64,000 bases of DNA from Phoenicibacter congonensis (GCF_900169485.1 NZ_LT821227.1:62001-126000); one strand, 5' to 3'; positions 26,582 to 36,442 are shown, counted from the first letter of the stretch. Program-made: numbers and translations. Notes: generated by a model not told the origin, from the sequence alone.

Positions 26582-26854
26582 AAGTCTGACATGTTTTTAA
26601 AATAAAAAATTTTGCATTCACTTGCAAGTCTGACCTGATATTAAAATTTTAAATTTATGTCAGACTTAAAAATTAAACACCTCAAAATCAAAGCCTGACA
26701 TGCTTTTCAAATCTCATAAACCGCTGCCGACCTCACGATTCTCTAATCAACAAACGAAGTCTGACACCAAAAATGAAATTTAAAATTTATGTCAGACTTA
26801 AAAATTCAAGAATTATGTTCAATTTAACATTGAAGTCTGACATGCATTTTAAAT
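26582..26854. repeat. Cluster of dispersed repeat copies between nagB and nagA
   Basis: This fills most of the 349-nt nagB-nagA gap, which has no gene. Five units start at 26582, 26626, 26691, 26757 and 26833. Three are single copies of AAGTCTGACATG followed by an A/T tail (the 26691 copy has AAGCCTGAC). Two (26626-26667 and 26757-26799) are inverted pairs, each a near-palindrome of 42-43 nt bounded by AAGTCTGAC and GTCAGACTT. The 26626 palindrome pairs at 17 of 21 positions. In the nagB-nagA transcript the palindromes would form long A/U stems. Confidence 0.85.
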
Positions 26855-26912
26855 AGCAGGGAATAAAAAAACCAGATAAGTTTTATTTCTGGCTTTAAAA
26901 ACTAACAATCGA

Positions 26913-27638
26913 TTAAAGCTGGCTTGCGGCCTCTTTGTCGAGGATGATTGTGCAATCAGGATGACTTTGCAAAATCGAAGCCGGAACTTGTGGTGTAACT
27001 TCTCCCTTGAAAGCCTTCTTAACAATTTCTGCCTTACCTTCACCTGTTGCAAGGAGCAAGACTTTTTTTGCTTTCATGATTGTGCCAATTCCCATTGTGT
27101 AGGCAGCCGTCGGAACCTCATCGATTGAGTTGAACAAGCGAGAATTTGCCTCAATCGTCGACCGAGTTAGCTCAACATAATGCGTAGCAACTGGGAATTC
27201 ATCGCATGGCTCATTAAAACCAATGTGTCCATTGTGGCCAAGCCCGAGAAGTTGTAAATCCACGCCGCCAGCTTCCTCAATTGCTTTTTCATAGTCTTCG
27301 CACATTTTCTCTGGATCATCGCTGTTACCAGATGGAACATGAGTGCGCACCTTGTCAATGTCGACGTTATCGAACAGATGATGATTCATGAACCAGCGAT
27401 AGCTCTGGTCGTGATCTCCATCGAGTCCTGCATACTCATCCAAATTAAAAGTCGTTATGTCTTCGAAAGATACCTCACCGCGCTTAAACTTCGCAACAAG
27501 CTCTTCATAGGTTCCAATTGGAGTAGATCCAGTGGCAAGGCCCAACACGGCAGCGGGCTTCGACTGAATTTGCTCGGCAATAATGTCGGCCGCAGCACGT
27601 GAAACGTCTTCGTAGGTTTCTTCAATAATGAACTGCAT
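26913..27638 (-). CDS. nagB: Glucosamine-6-phosphate deaminase
   Basis: 241 residues. Converts GlcN-6-P to fructose-6-P and ammonia. Motifs: GLATGSTPIGTYEEL (phosphate loop), FNLDEYAGLDGDHDQSYRWF with the catalytic Asp, and LLGLGHNGHIGFNEP. The length matches the short (NagB-II/Gram-positive) form that lacks the C-terminal allosteric segment of E. coli NagB. Ribosome site AAGGAGA. It precedes nagA in the same direction. Confidence 0.96.
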   Translation of the reverse strand: MQFIIEETYEDVSRAAADIIAEQIQSKPAAVLGLATGSTPIGTYEELVAKFKRGEVSFEDITTFNLDEYAGLDGDHDQSYRWFMNHHLFDNVDIDKVRTHVPSGNSDDPEKMCEDYEKAIEEAGGVDLQLLGLGHNGHIGFNEPCDEFPVATHYVELTRSTIEANSRLFNSIDEVPTAAYTMGIGTIMKAKKVLLLATGEGKAEIVKKAFKGEVTPQVPASILQSHPDCTIILDKEAASQL

Positions 27639-27656
27639 ACAATCTCCTTCATACTT

Positions 27657-29927
27657 TTAGGTCCAGAACAAAAATGCCTGCTTGAATCCCTCGTAACTCC
27701 ACGCATAAACATCGGAATACCATCCTGTTTCAGGAACAAAACAAAGGAGCAGACTGTATATCACACTCACTGTGACCGTGAGTATTATAACCTTGTACAA
27801 AAGATTAGAACTCAAGTGCAAAGGCACAATTGAAATGTCTTTTCCGCGCGAGAGACTTTCCTCTTCCGCCTCATCCAAAGACGAAGAGAGAAGAGCATTT
27901 TCGTTAAGAATAAACGCAATGAGAACGGCCGCCGCAAGAAACATAAATGAGAAATCAGCGTAATAGCGTTGCAAAATTCCTGCAACTTCCGCATCAAGAA
28001 TTGCAACAATAACACCACTAACAATGAGAGCCAGAACAACTCCGCTAACTGTTTTAGTTTTTCGTTGTGCATTACGAATTTTCAAGACAGGGAAAGCAAT
28101 AATTATTAGCCAAAGAATTGGAAGACAAGCAAATATTCCGCCAAAAGTTGCCTCACGAATGGTTTGTCCAAAATAGGTCGACTCAAAAGCAGTTTCTTGA
28201 ATGAACGGAAAAACACCAGTTGTAGCCGGAGTCTGGAAAAAATACATGAAAAGCGCTGGGGCAATTCGACCAGCGTTGATACCTCGTTTTGTCATGTCGT
28301 TCACAGTGAGATTGTAATTGGCGCCAAAATCCAGCGGCGAGCCAAAGCGCGCGTAGTTATAGACAAACAGACAACAAACAACAATCACATATGGCGCAAT
28401 CAAGCAAATGAATTCTTGCAATCCATCCCTGGTGGTAATCCTTTTCTCACTAATGTATGCTCGCCAAAACAAAGGAAACGCAAGGAATGAAAGAATTGCA
28501 AGTTGTGGACGACATCCAACAACAAGCGCCATGCACAAAGAACCAGCGAAGAAAACCAGCTTCTTGTGGGTTCTGTGCCTTCCCATCATCCAGAAATAAA
28601 GTCCCCAAACGGTAAATGCTATCGCACATGCAATTGGCAACGAATAAAAAGTCGGGAACTTTAAAAGATAAAGAGTGCCCGAACACACAACAATTGCAAC
28701 TTGAAGTATGAGAAAAATGCCGAGGTTAACGCGCTTAAAGTGATATTTCGCAAAACGATGAAGCAACGCTGTTATTCCCGCAAAGAAAAATATCGTCGCA
28801 ATCAAAACACCAATTGCGGTAGGGAAATCGGATCCAGTCAATAAATAAAACGGCAAATAAAACAACAGGACAGGAACAACACCAAAATAAACATAATAAT
28901 GGCCATCACGATAGGCAACATCAAATAGGTAGTCTTCCCCGCTTTCTTTTTCCGCTTCATCACGTGAAACTTTATCGTAGGGGTTGTCCATTTCTTGTAA
29001 CCATTGCGGTGGTTCTTCCAGAAGCGAAACCTGCCCTTGCGCAAAAGCGCGGGCTAGTAGTGCATATTGTTGCGAATTCTTTCCGCCGACTTGATAGGAA
29101 TTCACTATGGAGTGACCATCCCAATCGCCATAGTTATAGCTTGAAGTTGCGATACCGACTAAATTAGAGCCAAAAAACATAAAAGTCGATGCCAAGCAAA
29201 TCTCGACGAAAGTGGCACCAACAATCAAAGTTTTCGATGCGAAATCGTTTTCTCGAATCATGATCCGATAGATTGCAGACTTCGGTCTGAAGGCATAAAT
29301 AACAAGCATTGCAAACAGGACAAAACCAAAGCGCACAAAATTGAAATCAAAAGGCCTGTTCGGGTTTATCTCGATAGTGTTGAGATAAATCGGATATTCC
29401 AAATCGTGTGTGCCGTCAGAAACAACCTCAATTTTAATATTGTGCAACTGCCCAGAGCAATTGATTCGAATGTAATGTGTGTTTTCAATTGCGGTAGATA
29501 GCGAAGACAGCGGAATGCCTTCTGTATATTCAGTTGAATCAAAGTAACTCACATGAGCATCGTCGGTAAACTGGATCTTTACCCTCAAAGCTTGAGCCTT
29601 CTGAGAGTCGTCAAAATCAAGAAACAACGAGTTGACCTTCGTGTCTACGTTTTTAAACTCAATTGTGTGATTTGCACTCGTGAGAACGAATGGCGAAATT
29701 CCATCTTCGTTAGTCTTGTTGGTCCTTGTTGCAGTAATTTGGCTCGCCATGTCAATGGGCTCATTTTTTAGCGTAATAAAGTAATTGAAATTGAACACAA
29801 ACGTCTCCAACAACACTGCCGCAGGCAACAAAAGTAGCAAATTTCTGCCCAAGCACTGGAGTTTTTTCTTCCTGGGCTCGCCCCAATTTTGCCAAATATA
29901 ACGGGTGTTTTCGTGGATTGAACGCAT
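27657..29927 (-). CDS. Large multi-pass membrane protein, possible GT-C-type glycosyltransferase
   Basis: 756 residues. One N-terminal helix (about 28-50), then an outside beta-rich domain (about 60-205), then about ten further membrane helices. No certain family motif. A helical core with long outside loops and Asp/His between the early helices (SYNYGDWDGHSI) recalls polyprenyl-phosphate sugar transferases and other wall-glycan membrane proteins of Actinomycetota. It is directly upstream of nagB (18-nt gap), but that may be chance. The specific function is unknown. Confidence 0.65.
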   Translation of the reverse strand: MRSIHENTRYIWQNWGEPRKKKLQCLGRNLLLLLPAAVLLETFVFNFNYFITLKNEPIDMASQITATRTNKTNEDGISPFVLTSANHTIEFKNVDTKVNSLFLDFDDSQKAQALRVKIQFTDDAHVSYFDSTEYTEGIPLSSLSTAIENTHYIRINCSGQLHNIKIEVVSDGTHDLEYPIYLNTIEINPNRPFDFNFVRFGFVLFAMLVIYAFRPKSAIYRIMIRENDFASKTLIVGATFVEICLASTFMFFGSNLVGIATSSYNYGDWDGHSIVNSYQVGGKNSQQYALLARAFAQGQVSLLEEPPQWLQEMDNPYDKVSRDEAEKESGEDYLFDVAYRDGHYYVYFGVVPVLLFYLPFYLLTGSDFPTAIGVLIATIFFFAGITALLHRFAKYHFKRVNLGIFLILQVAIVVCSGTLYLLKFPTFYSLPIACAIAFTVWGLYFWMMGRHRTHKKLVFFAGSLCMALVVGCRPQLAILSFLAFPLFWRAYISEKRITTRDGLQEFICLIAPYVIVVCCLFVYNYARFGSPLDFGANYNLTVNDMTKRGINAGRIAPALFMYFFQTPATTGVFPFIQETAFESTYFGQTIREATFGGIFACLPILWLIIIAFPVLKIRNAQRKTKTVSGVVLALIVSGVIVAILDAEVAGILQRYYADFSFMFLAAAVLIAFILNENALLSSSLDEAEEESLSRGKDISIVPLHLSSNLLYKVIILTVTVSVIYSLLLCFVPETGWYSDVYAWSYEGFKQAFLFWT

Positions 29928-29953
29928 TGCAAAATTATAGCATGCAGTATAAT
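29927..29953 (+). promoter_or_regulatory. Promoter of hpf
   Basis: A perfect -10 TATAAT at 29948-29953 with a -35-like TTGCAA at 29927-29932 (15-nt spacing, short). The start would give a leader of about 35 nt before hpf. Confidence 0.5.
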
Positions 29954-29995
29954 GAAGGCGTTCTTAGAGGAAACTAGAGAAAGTGGGGTTATGCC

Positions 29996-30568
29996 ATGAA
30001 GTTTTCAGTTTCAGGGCGTAAAATGCCAGTCACAGATGCTCTTCAGAAGTATGCGGAAGAGAAAATCAAAGACTCCGTCGAACAACTTGGATTAGACATC
30101 ATCAACTGCGACGTAGTTTTGTACTGTGAGAAAAATCCTGCAAATCCAACGCCGGCAACCTGCGAAGTTACAGTGACATTAAAGGGACAAATTGCCCGCG
30201 TCGAAATTCGTGACATTGATATGTATGCAGCAATCGACATCGCTGCCGCAAAAATCGTTCGCCAGCTTCGCAAATATAAGACTCGCACCTATGAAAAGAG
30301 AAGAAGAGAAGCAGGTGAAGCTCCTTTGGCTGCAGCTGCCACAAGCGGAGATCTTGACATCGAAGCATTAATGAATGAGTTGACCGAAGACGACATTATT
30401 CGTCGTAAAGAGATTACCTACACAGTCTGCACCGAAGAAGAAGCACTTTCAAGAATGGACCTTCTTGGACACGACTTCTATATCTACACCGACCGTGATT
30501 CAAACGATGTTCACCTTCTTTACAGAAGACTCGACGGCGGCTATGGTCTATTGTCACCAAAAAATTAA
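29996..30568 (+). CDS. hpf: Ribosome hibernation-promoting factor, long form
   Basis: 190 residues. The N-terminal S30AE/YfiA domain (about 1-100: KFSVSGRKMPVTDALQKYAEEK) binds the 30S decoding site. After a charged linker, the C-terminal domain (about 132-190: RRKEITYTVCTEEEALSRMD, GHDFYIYTDRDSNDVHLLYR) dimerises and makes 100S ribosomes. The two-domain form is usual in Gram-positives. It stands alone on the plus strand, convergent with folC. Confidence 0.95.
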   Translation: MKFSVSGRKMPVTDALQKYAEEKIKDSVEQLGLDIINCDVVLYCEKNPANPTPATCEVTVTLKGQIARVEIRDIDMYAAIDIAAAKIVRQLRKYKTRTYEKRRREAGEAPLAAAATSGDLDIEALMNELTEDDIIRRKEITYTVCTEEEALSRMDLLGHDFYIYTDRDSNDVHLLYRRLDGGYGLLSPKN

Positions 30569-30585
30569 GGGCTAGAGAAAATAAC

Positions 30586-32253
30586 TTAACTAGCAAATTC
30601 CTTCAAATGGGCTCGAAGCTCACCGACTGAATAAAGACTCCCAAAGCAAACAATGACACTTTGGGTGTCTTTTTTTGTGGCTTCATGCACAGCGCATTTA
30701 AGCGCGGCGTCAAGTGCCCCTCTTGCATTAGAAGTTTCGTGGGTAACGCCATATTCAAAAGTCAAGGCCGACAAATCATCTGCGGGAAGTTTTCTTGGAT
30801 TGTTGGGTTCATAGACATAAAACTCGTCAATCAAATCACCAACATTTTCAAGAATGCCACGTGCGTCTTTATCTTTTAGAACTCCCATTACAGCGATGAT
30901 TTTTACATTTTTCAAACATATGTCAGACTTGTGCGTTTGATCGAAATCTGCTGTGTCGACTTTGAGGTCTGACATGTTTTGAAAATCTACATTATTCAAG
31001 TCTGACATGATTTGCAAATTCTGTTCTTGTTTACAAAAAACACGGTTTTTAAGGGCTTTTGTAACATCAAGAAGCGAATCACGAAGAGCAGCTGCTCCAT
31101 CAGGGTTATGCGCACCGTCAACAAATACAAGGCAAGGAAGCCCGCACGAAAAAAGCTCAAAACGACCTGGCCAAGTTGCATTTTCGATGCCAGCTTGAAT
31201 TTTGCTCTCATCTATGCCCAAAGCGAAGGCTGCTTCAATTGCAACTGCTGCATTTTCTGGCTGATAGGCACCAAGAAGTTGAGTGTAATAGCTTTTGTTT
31301 CTGTATAAAAAACTTCTAGTGGCATTAAACGAACAATGGAAGTAAGAGTTGCATTCACAGGATTTATTTGTTCCAGAAACAAATTGTAAATTGCAATTAT
31401 TTTCTGAGTCACACACATGCGCCAAGTTTGAGAGGCGATCTGCATCGATGCTAGAAAAAGGCTCAACCGAACTAGTTAAATAATTTCTGCGGTGCGAATG
31501 ATCAAAAACAACATCTTCACAATCACATTCAGAAAAGACAGGTTCGTTTTGTCTACAGCACATTAAAAGACCGCCCTGTCGCAAGGAGGCTTTGTCAACA
31601 TAGATTATTTCTGAGTTTGTTTTATTGGCAACTTTTTCAATTGCAAGTCTGGCTTCTTCTGTTTGTTGATCGACAACAACTCGAACACCAGGCTTAATTA
31701 TTCCCGCTTTCTCATATGCAATTTTTTCAAGAGTGTCACCAAGAATTGCTGTGTGATCCAGGCCAATTTTTGTTATTACAGAAAGCAAAGGGGTTATCAC
31801 ATTCGTAGAATCAAGACGTCCCCCAAGACCAACTTCGACCACACAAATGTCGCACATCTGTTGGAAGAAATAGACAAACGCAACTGCCGTCATCAACTCA
31901 AATTCCGTCGGATGCTCTCCAAGTTGATTCTCAACTTGGAGAGCTTTTTCTTTCACCAAAAGAGTAATTTTCGTGAGATTGTTGATATCAATATCTTCAT
32001 TGTTCACGCGGATGCGCTCTTCGAAGTGATCAATGTAGGGTGATGTGAATAAACCTGTTTTTAGGCCACCCTCTCTTAAAATTGCATCAAGATAGGCACA
32101 AACTGAACCCTTGCCATTAGTTCCTGCAACATGAACAAACTTAAGTTGGTTCTGTGGGTTCCCAAGAAGCTCAAGTAATAGTTCAATCCGAGAAAGCCCA
32201 AGCGAAACCTTTTGCCATCTTGGCTCGTTGATGTAGGCTATTGGATCAAACAT
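30586..32253 (-). CDS. folC: Folylpolyglutamate/dihydrofolate synthase with large insertions
   Basis: 555 residues, well above the usual 420-440. Adds glutamate to folate (and possibly makes dihydrofolate). The P-loop HVAGTNGKGSVCAYL (about 41-55), FTSPYIDHFEERIRVN, EVGLGGRLDSTNV and GLDHTAILGDT are intact, as is VFVDGAHNPDGA in the C-terminal domain. Two segments are extra: a Cys/Asn/Ser-rich one at about 215-325, and one at about 400-450 that contains three copies of the dispersed repeat (peptides IMSDL, NMSDL, KSDI). Both are in frame. It overlaps alr by 8 nt, so the two are coupled. The enzyme is probably functional, since all core motifs remain. Confidence 0.9.
   Translation of the reverse strand: MFDPIAYINEPRWQKVSLGLSRIELLLELLGNPQNQLKFVHVAGTNGKGSVCAYLDAILREGGLKTGLFTSPYIDHFEERIRVNNEDIDINNLTKITLLVKEKALQVENQLGEHPTEFELMTAVAFVYFFQQMCDICVVEVGLGGRLDSTNVITPLLSVITKIGLDHTAILGDTLEKIAYEKAGIIKPGVRVVVDQQTEEARLAIEKVANKTNSEIIYVDKASLRQGGLLMCCRQNEPVFSECDCEDVVFDHSHRRNYLTSSVEPFSSIDADRLSNLAHVCDSENNCNLQFVSGTNKSCECNSYFHCSFNATRSFLYRNKSYYTQLLGAYQPENAAVAIEAAFALGIDESKIQAGIENATWPGRFELFSCGLPCLVFVDGAHNPDGAAALRDSLLDVTKALKNRVFCKQEQNLQIMSDLNNVDFQNMSDLKVDTADFDQTHKSDICLKNVKIIAVMGVLKDKDARGILENVGDLIDEFYVYEPNNPRKLPADDLSALTFEYGVTHETSNARGALDAALKCAVHEATKKDTQSVIVCFGSLYSVGELRAHLKEFAS
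30907..31019. repeat. Three dispersed repeat copies inside folC
   Basis: Copies at 30907-30930 (ends GTCAGACTT), 30965-30986 (AGGTCTGACATG) and 30998-31019 (AAGTCTGACATGATTT). The last two have the same orientation and lie 33 nt apart, a multiple of three. In the FolC frame they read QNMSDL and LQIMSDL; the first, in opposite orientation, reads KSDICL. Confidence 0.85.
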
Positions 32254-33430
32254 AGATGCGGTTCAAACGCATTGCTCCAAGGTCGCAAGCCAGTTCGTAA
32301 TTAATAGTGTTGCCAGCTTCAGCCATTTCATCAAGAGACACACAATTATCTCCGTCTTCGCCAATAATCGTAACAACTTCTCCGACCATCGGATCTGATT
32401 GAGGATTAACAGCCAAGCGACGTTGTGAAACTTCAAACATGCACTGGTCCATGCAAATCGAACCAACTTGCGGATGCCTCTCCCCTCTGAAAAGAAAGTC
32501 GATTTTGCCACTTAATGCGCGATGCAAGCCATCGGCATACCCAACAGAAATCGTGCAAACTTTAGCGTAGCCGCGGCTCCTGTAATGAAGACCATAGCTC
32601 ACGCCTTCCCCAATTGGCACGCTGCGAACGTCGGTGATGTGAGCTTTCACACTCATAACGGGATTTAGTTCAATTTTCGGAATTGTTACAGGTGAAGGCT
32701 TTAGGCCATAGAGAATAATTCCAGGTCGGCACATGTCGAAATGAACACCAGGATATTTCAAAGTGGCAGCTGAGTTAGAGCAATGTACAATTCCAGGATT
32801 TACTCCAACTGCACGAATCTCATCAATTGCAGTCTTGAAACGATTTGCCTGTCTCTCGAAATCGAGCGTGTCAATTTCGTCGGCAGTGGCAAAATGCGTA
32901 AAGCATCCCTCCAAGTCTAGAGCTCGATGGAATGAAATGAGACGAGCAAACTCTGCCGCTTCGTTCCAAGACACACCAATTCTGTTCATGCCTGTGTTAA
33001 TGGCAAGATGAAATGGGGCGTGCACGCCTCGTGCGTCTGCTGCTTCGCCATACTGAATTGCGAACTCGGAATCAAAAACTGAAGGCATAATGTTAAAGTC
33101 GAGCAATGCTTCAATTGCATCGAAAGGCGGTTGAGAAAGCATGAGAATTGGTTTTGAGATTCCAGCCCTTCGAAGTTCAATGCCTTCTAGGACGGTTGCG
33201 ACACCAAAATAGTCGGTTCCGCAGCTCTCAAAAACTTTTGCACAGCGCACGGCGCCATGTCCATATGCGTCAGCTTTAACAACGCTCAGCACTTTCGTGC
33301 CAGGCTTTAGCGAGCGTTTAATTGCATAAAAATTGTTGCGCAAACGCCCAAGGTCTATCTCCACCCAGGCCCCGCGCAACGCATTTAAATCATAATCATC
33401 AAGTGATTTTGTGTATTTATTCTCGTCCAT
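32246..33430 (-). CDS. alr: Alanine racemase
   Basis: 394 residues; makes D-alanine for peptidoglycan. The PLP lysine is in VLSVVKADAYGHGAV (about 47-61), the second catalytic residue, Tyr, is in GEGVSYGLHYRS, and SVGYADGLHR and SICMDQCMFEV complete the C-terminal domain. The N-terminus (about 15 residues before the domain) starts at ATG 33428-33430. There is no ribosome site, but a TATAAT lies 6 nt upstream, so the message may be leaderless. Confidence 0.96.
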   Translation of the reverse strand: MDENKYTKSLDDYDLNALRGAWVEIDLGRLRNNFYAIKRSLKPGTKVLSVVKADAYGHGAVRCAKVFESCGTDYFGVATVLEGIELRRAGISKPILMLSQPPFDAIEALLDFNIMPSVFDSEFAIQYGEAADARGVHAPFHLAINTGMNRIGVSWNEAAEFARLISFHRALDLEGCFTHFATADEIDTLDFERQANRFKTAIDEIRAVGVNPGIVHCSNSAATLKYPGVHFDMCRPGIILYGLKPSPVTIPKIELNPVMSVKAHITDVRSVPIGEGVSYGLHYRSRGYAKVCTISVGYADGLHRALSGKIDFLFRGERHPQVGSICMDQCMFEVSQRRLAVNPQSDPMVGEVVTIIGEDGDNCVSLDEMAEAGNTINYELACDLGAMRLNRIYV

Positions 33431-33436
33431 AACCTA

Positions 33437-33442
33437 ATTATA
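33437..33442 (-). promoter_or_regulatory. -10 element for a possible leaderless alr transcript
   Basis: TATAAT on the minus strand ends 6 nt before the alr ATG, so transcription should start at or beside the initiation codon. No consensus -35 lies at 16-18 nt; GTGACA is found at 21 nt. The remaining 33443-33745 holds nothing recognisable on either strand. Confidence 0.45.
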
Positions 33443-33745
33443 ATTTCACTCCGATGGCCCAATTGTCACTAAATACAGTAGCGCGAATTATTCATGAATT
33501 GGTTACAACTAGGTAACAGTTTTTTAATGTCACATAAAAAATTCGATTATTTTTTGCCTTTACGACTTTTCTAAGAATTCTCTGTTTTAACTCGGTGATA
33601 CAGAAATTGAGAAGTGGCGAAACGACGGGGAAAATAGGCATTGCTCTTGTTTTTACATGCGAGTAAATAAATTCAAAAAAAGCCTTTTACCCAAAAAGAA
33701 TAAAGAAACACCCAAACAGTCATAAATTACGTGTTAGACAAAGAG

Positions 33746-33777
33746 AAAAGCACCCGCGCAATATCGAGGGTGCTTTT
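33746..33777 (-). terminator. Intrinsic terminator after glyA
   Basis: A 10-bp stem AAAAGCACCC / GGGTGCTTTT with a 12-nt loop, 38 nt past the glyA stop. On the minus strand the stem is followed by a broken T-run. Confidence 0.8.
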
Positions 33778-33814
33778 ATTTGTCTCTTAAATAAAGAAAC
33801 CAAAAAAGGAATAA

Positions 33815-35071
33815 CTAATAAACCATTCCCTCATAAAGGACGTGATTTTCGAGGATATTTGAAACTTGCTCACGTACGGTTTTAAGAGTTGCTTCGTCGC
33901 TTGCATTAAATGCAACTCTCGAAATCATGTCACCAACATGGTAGAACTCTTCAGAATTTAAACCCGTAGTCGTTGCTGCTGCGGTTCCAACGCGAATTCC
34001 GCTTGTGACAAATGGCGATCGTGTTTCATTTGGAATTGTGTTTTTGTTAACGGTCAGACCAGCAACTCCGAGAGCAGCCTCTGCCTCTTTACCAGTAACA
34101 CCTGCAGCGGTGAGGTCGACAAGACACAGGTGATTGTCTGTGCCACCACTGACAAGACGAAGACCTCCGTCTGCGATTCCCTTAGCCATGCTCTGGCAAT
34201 TTTCAAGAACATGCCCAATATAATCTTTAAATTCTGGCTTTAGAGCCTCGCCGAAAGCAACTGCTTTGCCTGCGATTACATGCATCAAAGGACCACCTTG
34301 CGTGCCAGGAAAAACAGCACTGTCTATTTTTTTTGCAAGCTCCTCGTTGTTTGTGAGAATAAAGCCGCCGCGAGGTCCGCGCAGGGTTTTGTGCGTGGTT
34401 GAGGTAACAACATCAGCGTAGTCAACTGGATTTTGATGACACCTAGCTGCAACAAGCCCAGCGATGTGTGCCATGTCAACCATCAAATAGGCCCCGACCT
34501 CGTGAGCTATTTCTGCAAAACGCTTGAAATCAATCTTTCGAGGATAGGCTGACGCTCCTGCCACGATTAAAGCAGGTCTCTCTTCTTTTGCTCTTTTTTC
34601 AACGGCATCGTAGTCGATAGTTTCAGTTTCAGGATCAACACCATATGCGCAAATGTCATAGAGTTTGCCCGAGAAATTCACTGGACTTCCATGAGTTAAA
34701 TGTCCACCATGGTCAAGGCTCATTCCCATAATTTTGTCACCAGGTTTGATTAGCGCAAAATAGGCAGCCAAGTTTGCATTAGCGCCTGAATGAGGCTGAA
34801 CGTTTGAGAAGTTAGCGTTAAACAACTTGCATGCACGCTCACGCGCAATGTTTTCAATCACATCGACGTTCACACAACCGCCGTAATATCTCTTGGCTGG
34901 ATACCCCTCGGCATATTTGTTCGTACAAACGCTTCCCATTGCCTCCATTACAGCGCGAGAAGTGAAGTTTTCTGAAGCAATCAACTCAATGGAGTTGCGC
35001 TGGCGCCCAAGTTCAGCTCGCACTGCCTCATAAACTTCAGCATCAGTATCTCTTAAATTTTGAACTGGCAT
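33815..35071 (-). CDS. glyA: Serine hydroxymethyltransferase
   Basis: 418 residues. Interconverts serine and glycine, giving 5,10-methylene-THF. The PLP lysine lies in [16 protein letters not shown] (about 225-240), with [17 protein letters not shown] near the N-terminus, and [12 protein letters not shown] and [12 protein letters not shown] in place. An AGGGA site precedes the ATG. With serA upstream in the window and folC nearby it supports one-carbon metabolism, although they are in separate transcripts. Confidence 0.97.
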   Translation of the reverse strand: MPVQNLRDTDAEVYEAVRAELGRQRNSIELIASENFTSRAVMEAMGSVCTNKYAEGYPAKRYYGGCVNVDVIENIARERACKLFNANFSNVQPHSGANANLAAYFALIKPGDKIMGMSLDHGGHLTHGSPVNFSGKLYDICAYGVDPETETIDYDAVEKRAKEERPALIVAGASAYPRKIDFKRFAEIAHEVGAYLMVDMAHIAGLVAARCHQNPVDYADVVTSTTHKTLRGPRGGFILTNNEELAKKIDSAVFPGTQGGPLMHVIAGKAVAFGEALKPEFKDYIGHVLENCQSMAKGIADGGLRLVSGGTDNHLCLVDLTAAGVTGKEAEAALGVAGLTVNKNTIPNETRSPFVTSGIRVGTAAATTTGLNSEEFYHVGDMISRVAFNASDEATLKTVREQVSNILENHVLYEGMVY

Positions 35072-35273
35072 GATTCCCTCTAGTCTTTAAACTGATTATG
35101 TTAACTGCTTAATTATACGATTAAGCCCCGCAACTTGCGACCCGACTGGGTTAATGACAAAAACGACAACGAGAAGCCGTTCAAAAGAGTATAAGTAGCG
35201 ATAGCTCATTTGAATCTTCTACATTAGGACGTGTCTGCAACCCGTGTTTAGCAAACACTGCGCCTAAAGAATT

Positions 35274-36440
35274 CTATGCTTGCGGAAATAAACGAATAGG
35301 AGCAAATTCATTGTGCTTCAATATTTCTGCTGCTGTTAACTTTCCACTGCTCACATGAAGTGTTTCTTTAAGTATCAAGTCTGCCGCTTCTGAAAGTGAC
35401 ATTTTTCCTTCTGTTATTGCACTAACATCAACATCAATGTTTTCTGAAGAATCAAGACATGCCTGAGCATTTCCGCAAATTTTAACGGTTGGGCAAAGAG
35501 GGTTGCCAACGTTGTTTCCTTTTCCTGTTGTAAATAGGCTAACCTGTGCACCACCTGCGCAAAAGGCAGTCAAAATTTCGGCAGCGGCTGACGATGTGTT
35601 CATAAAATATAAACCGCGAGAGCCACCATTTGGAATTTCGCAGGTGTCTAATATTCCCACAATTTTTGATGTGCCAAGTTTCTGTATGTTTCCTAATGCT
35701 TTTTCCTCAATAGTGGTGATCCCGCCAGCAATGTTTCCCTCGTTTGGTTGAGACCCAAGCAGGTCAACACCTTTTGACATAACAAAGTCGAAGTATTCTT
35801 GCCAGATTTTCAGAAATTCATCTTGTAATTCTTTAGTTGCAAAACGACTCGCAACAACATTCTCGGCTCCTGTTAGCTCTGGAGTCTCGCCAAAAAACAT
35901 GTTACTGCCAGCTGCTGCAAGCCTGTCGGCGACAACTCCCACCGCAGGGTTACTCGCAATTCCAGACGTTGTGTCAGACTCCCCGCACTTAAGCCCAACC
36001 GTTAATTCCGAAATCGATGCCTCTTCGCGTTTTAAGGAAGTAGCCCACTTTACAAACTGAACTGCCTTCCTAGACGCGGCTTCGATAGTCTTTAATTCTC
36101 CATTTCCTGAAGTTGAAAATTTCGCGACAGGCTTGCCAGCAGATGAAATGCCCTCTGCAATTTTTGAAGTCCATTCGTCTTCAATGCCAAGGACAATTAC
36201 AGCTGCAACGTTTGGATTCTTCCCACAGCCGATTAGCGTTCTGAAGTGTAGGTCAAGATCGGCGCCAAACTGCATTCTGCCATAGGGATGATAAAAAGTT
36301 GAAGTGCCGCTAACAATTGAATTTACGGCTCTGCAAACGCTGTATGACACTGCATCTAATGGAAGAATGAGAACATGGTTCCTAATTCCAACAGTGCCAT
36401 TTTCGCGTCTGTATCCACTAAAACAAGTTGAATCAGACAT
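35274..36440 (-). CDS. UxaA/GarD/SuyB-family lyase, large subunit
   Basis: 388 residues, C-terminal catalytic domain of the altronate/galactarate dehydratase and sulfolactate sulfo-lyase family. The start is GYRRENGTVGIRNHVLILP, then CxxS-type GLKCGESDTTSGIASNPAVG, GGITTIEEKALG and FTTGKGNNVGNPLCPTVKI. The gene has no SAF domain; that is encoded separately by the gene just before. This split arrangement is found in SuyAB and in some altronate dehydratases. The start is ATG 36438-36440, with AGAGGTGG upstream and 2 nt after the preceding stop. Substrate: a hydroxy acid or 3-sulfolactate. It cannot be chosen from sequence alone, but the SsuABC-type transporter of the same operon makes a sulfonate worth testing. 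Confidence 0.8.
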   Translation of the reverse strand: MSDSTCFSGYRRENGTVGIRNHVLILPLDAVSYSVCRAVNSIVSGTSTFYHPYGRMQFGADLDLHFRTLIGCGKNPNVAAVIVLGIEDEWTSKIAEGISSAGKPVAKFSTSGNGELKTIEAASRKAVQFVKWATSLKREEASISELTVGLKCGESDTTSGIASNPAVGVVADRLAAAGSNMFFGETPELTGAENVVASRFATKELQDEFLKIWQEYFDFVMSKGVDLLGSQPNEGNIAGGITTIEEKALGNIQKLGTSKIVGILDTCEIPNGGSRGLYFMNTSSAAAEILTAFCAGGAQVSLFTTGKGNNVGNPLCPTVKICGNAQACLDSSENIDVDVSAITEGKMSLSEAADLILKETLHVSSGKLTAAEILKHNEFAPIRLFPQA

Positions 36441-36442
36441 CA

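Noticed and set aside
26582-26854. Possible CRISPR array
   Set aside because: Repeat units differ, are partly inverted, and spacers vary widely; no cas gene is near and the same units lie inside coding genes.
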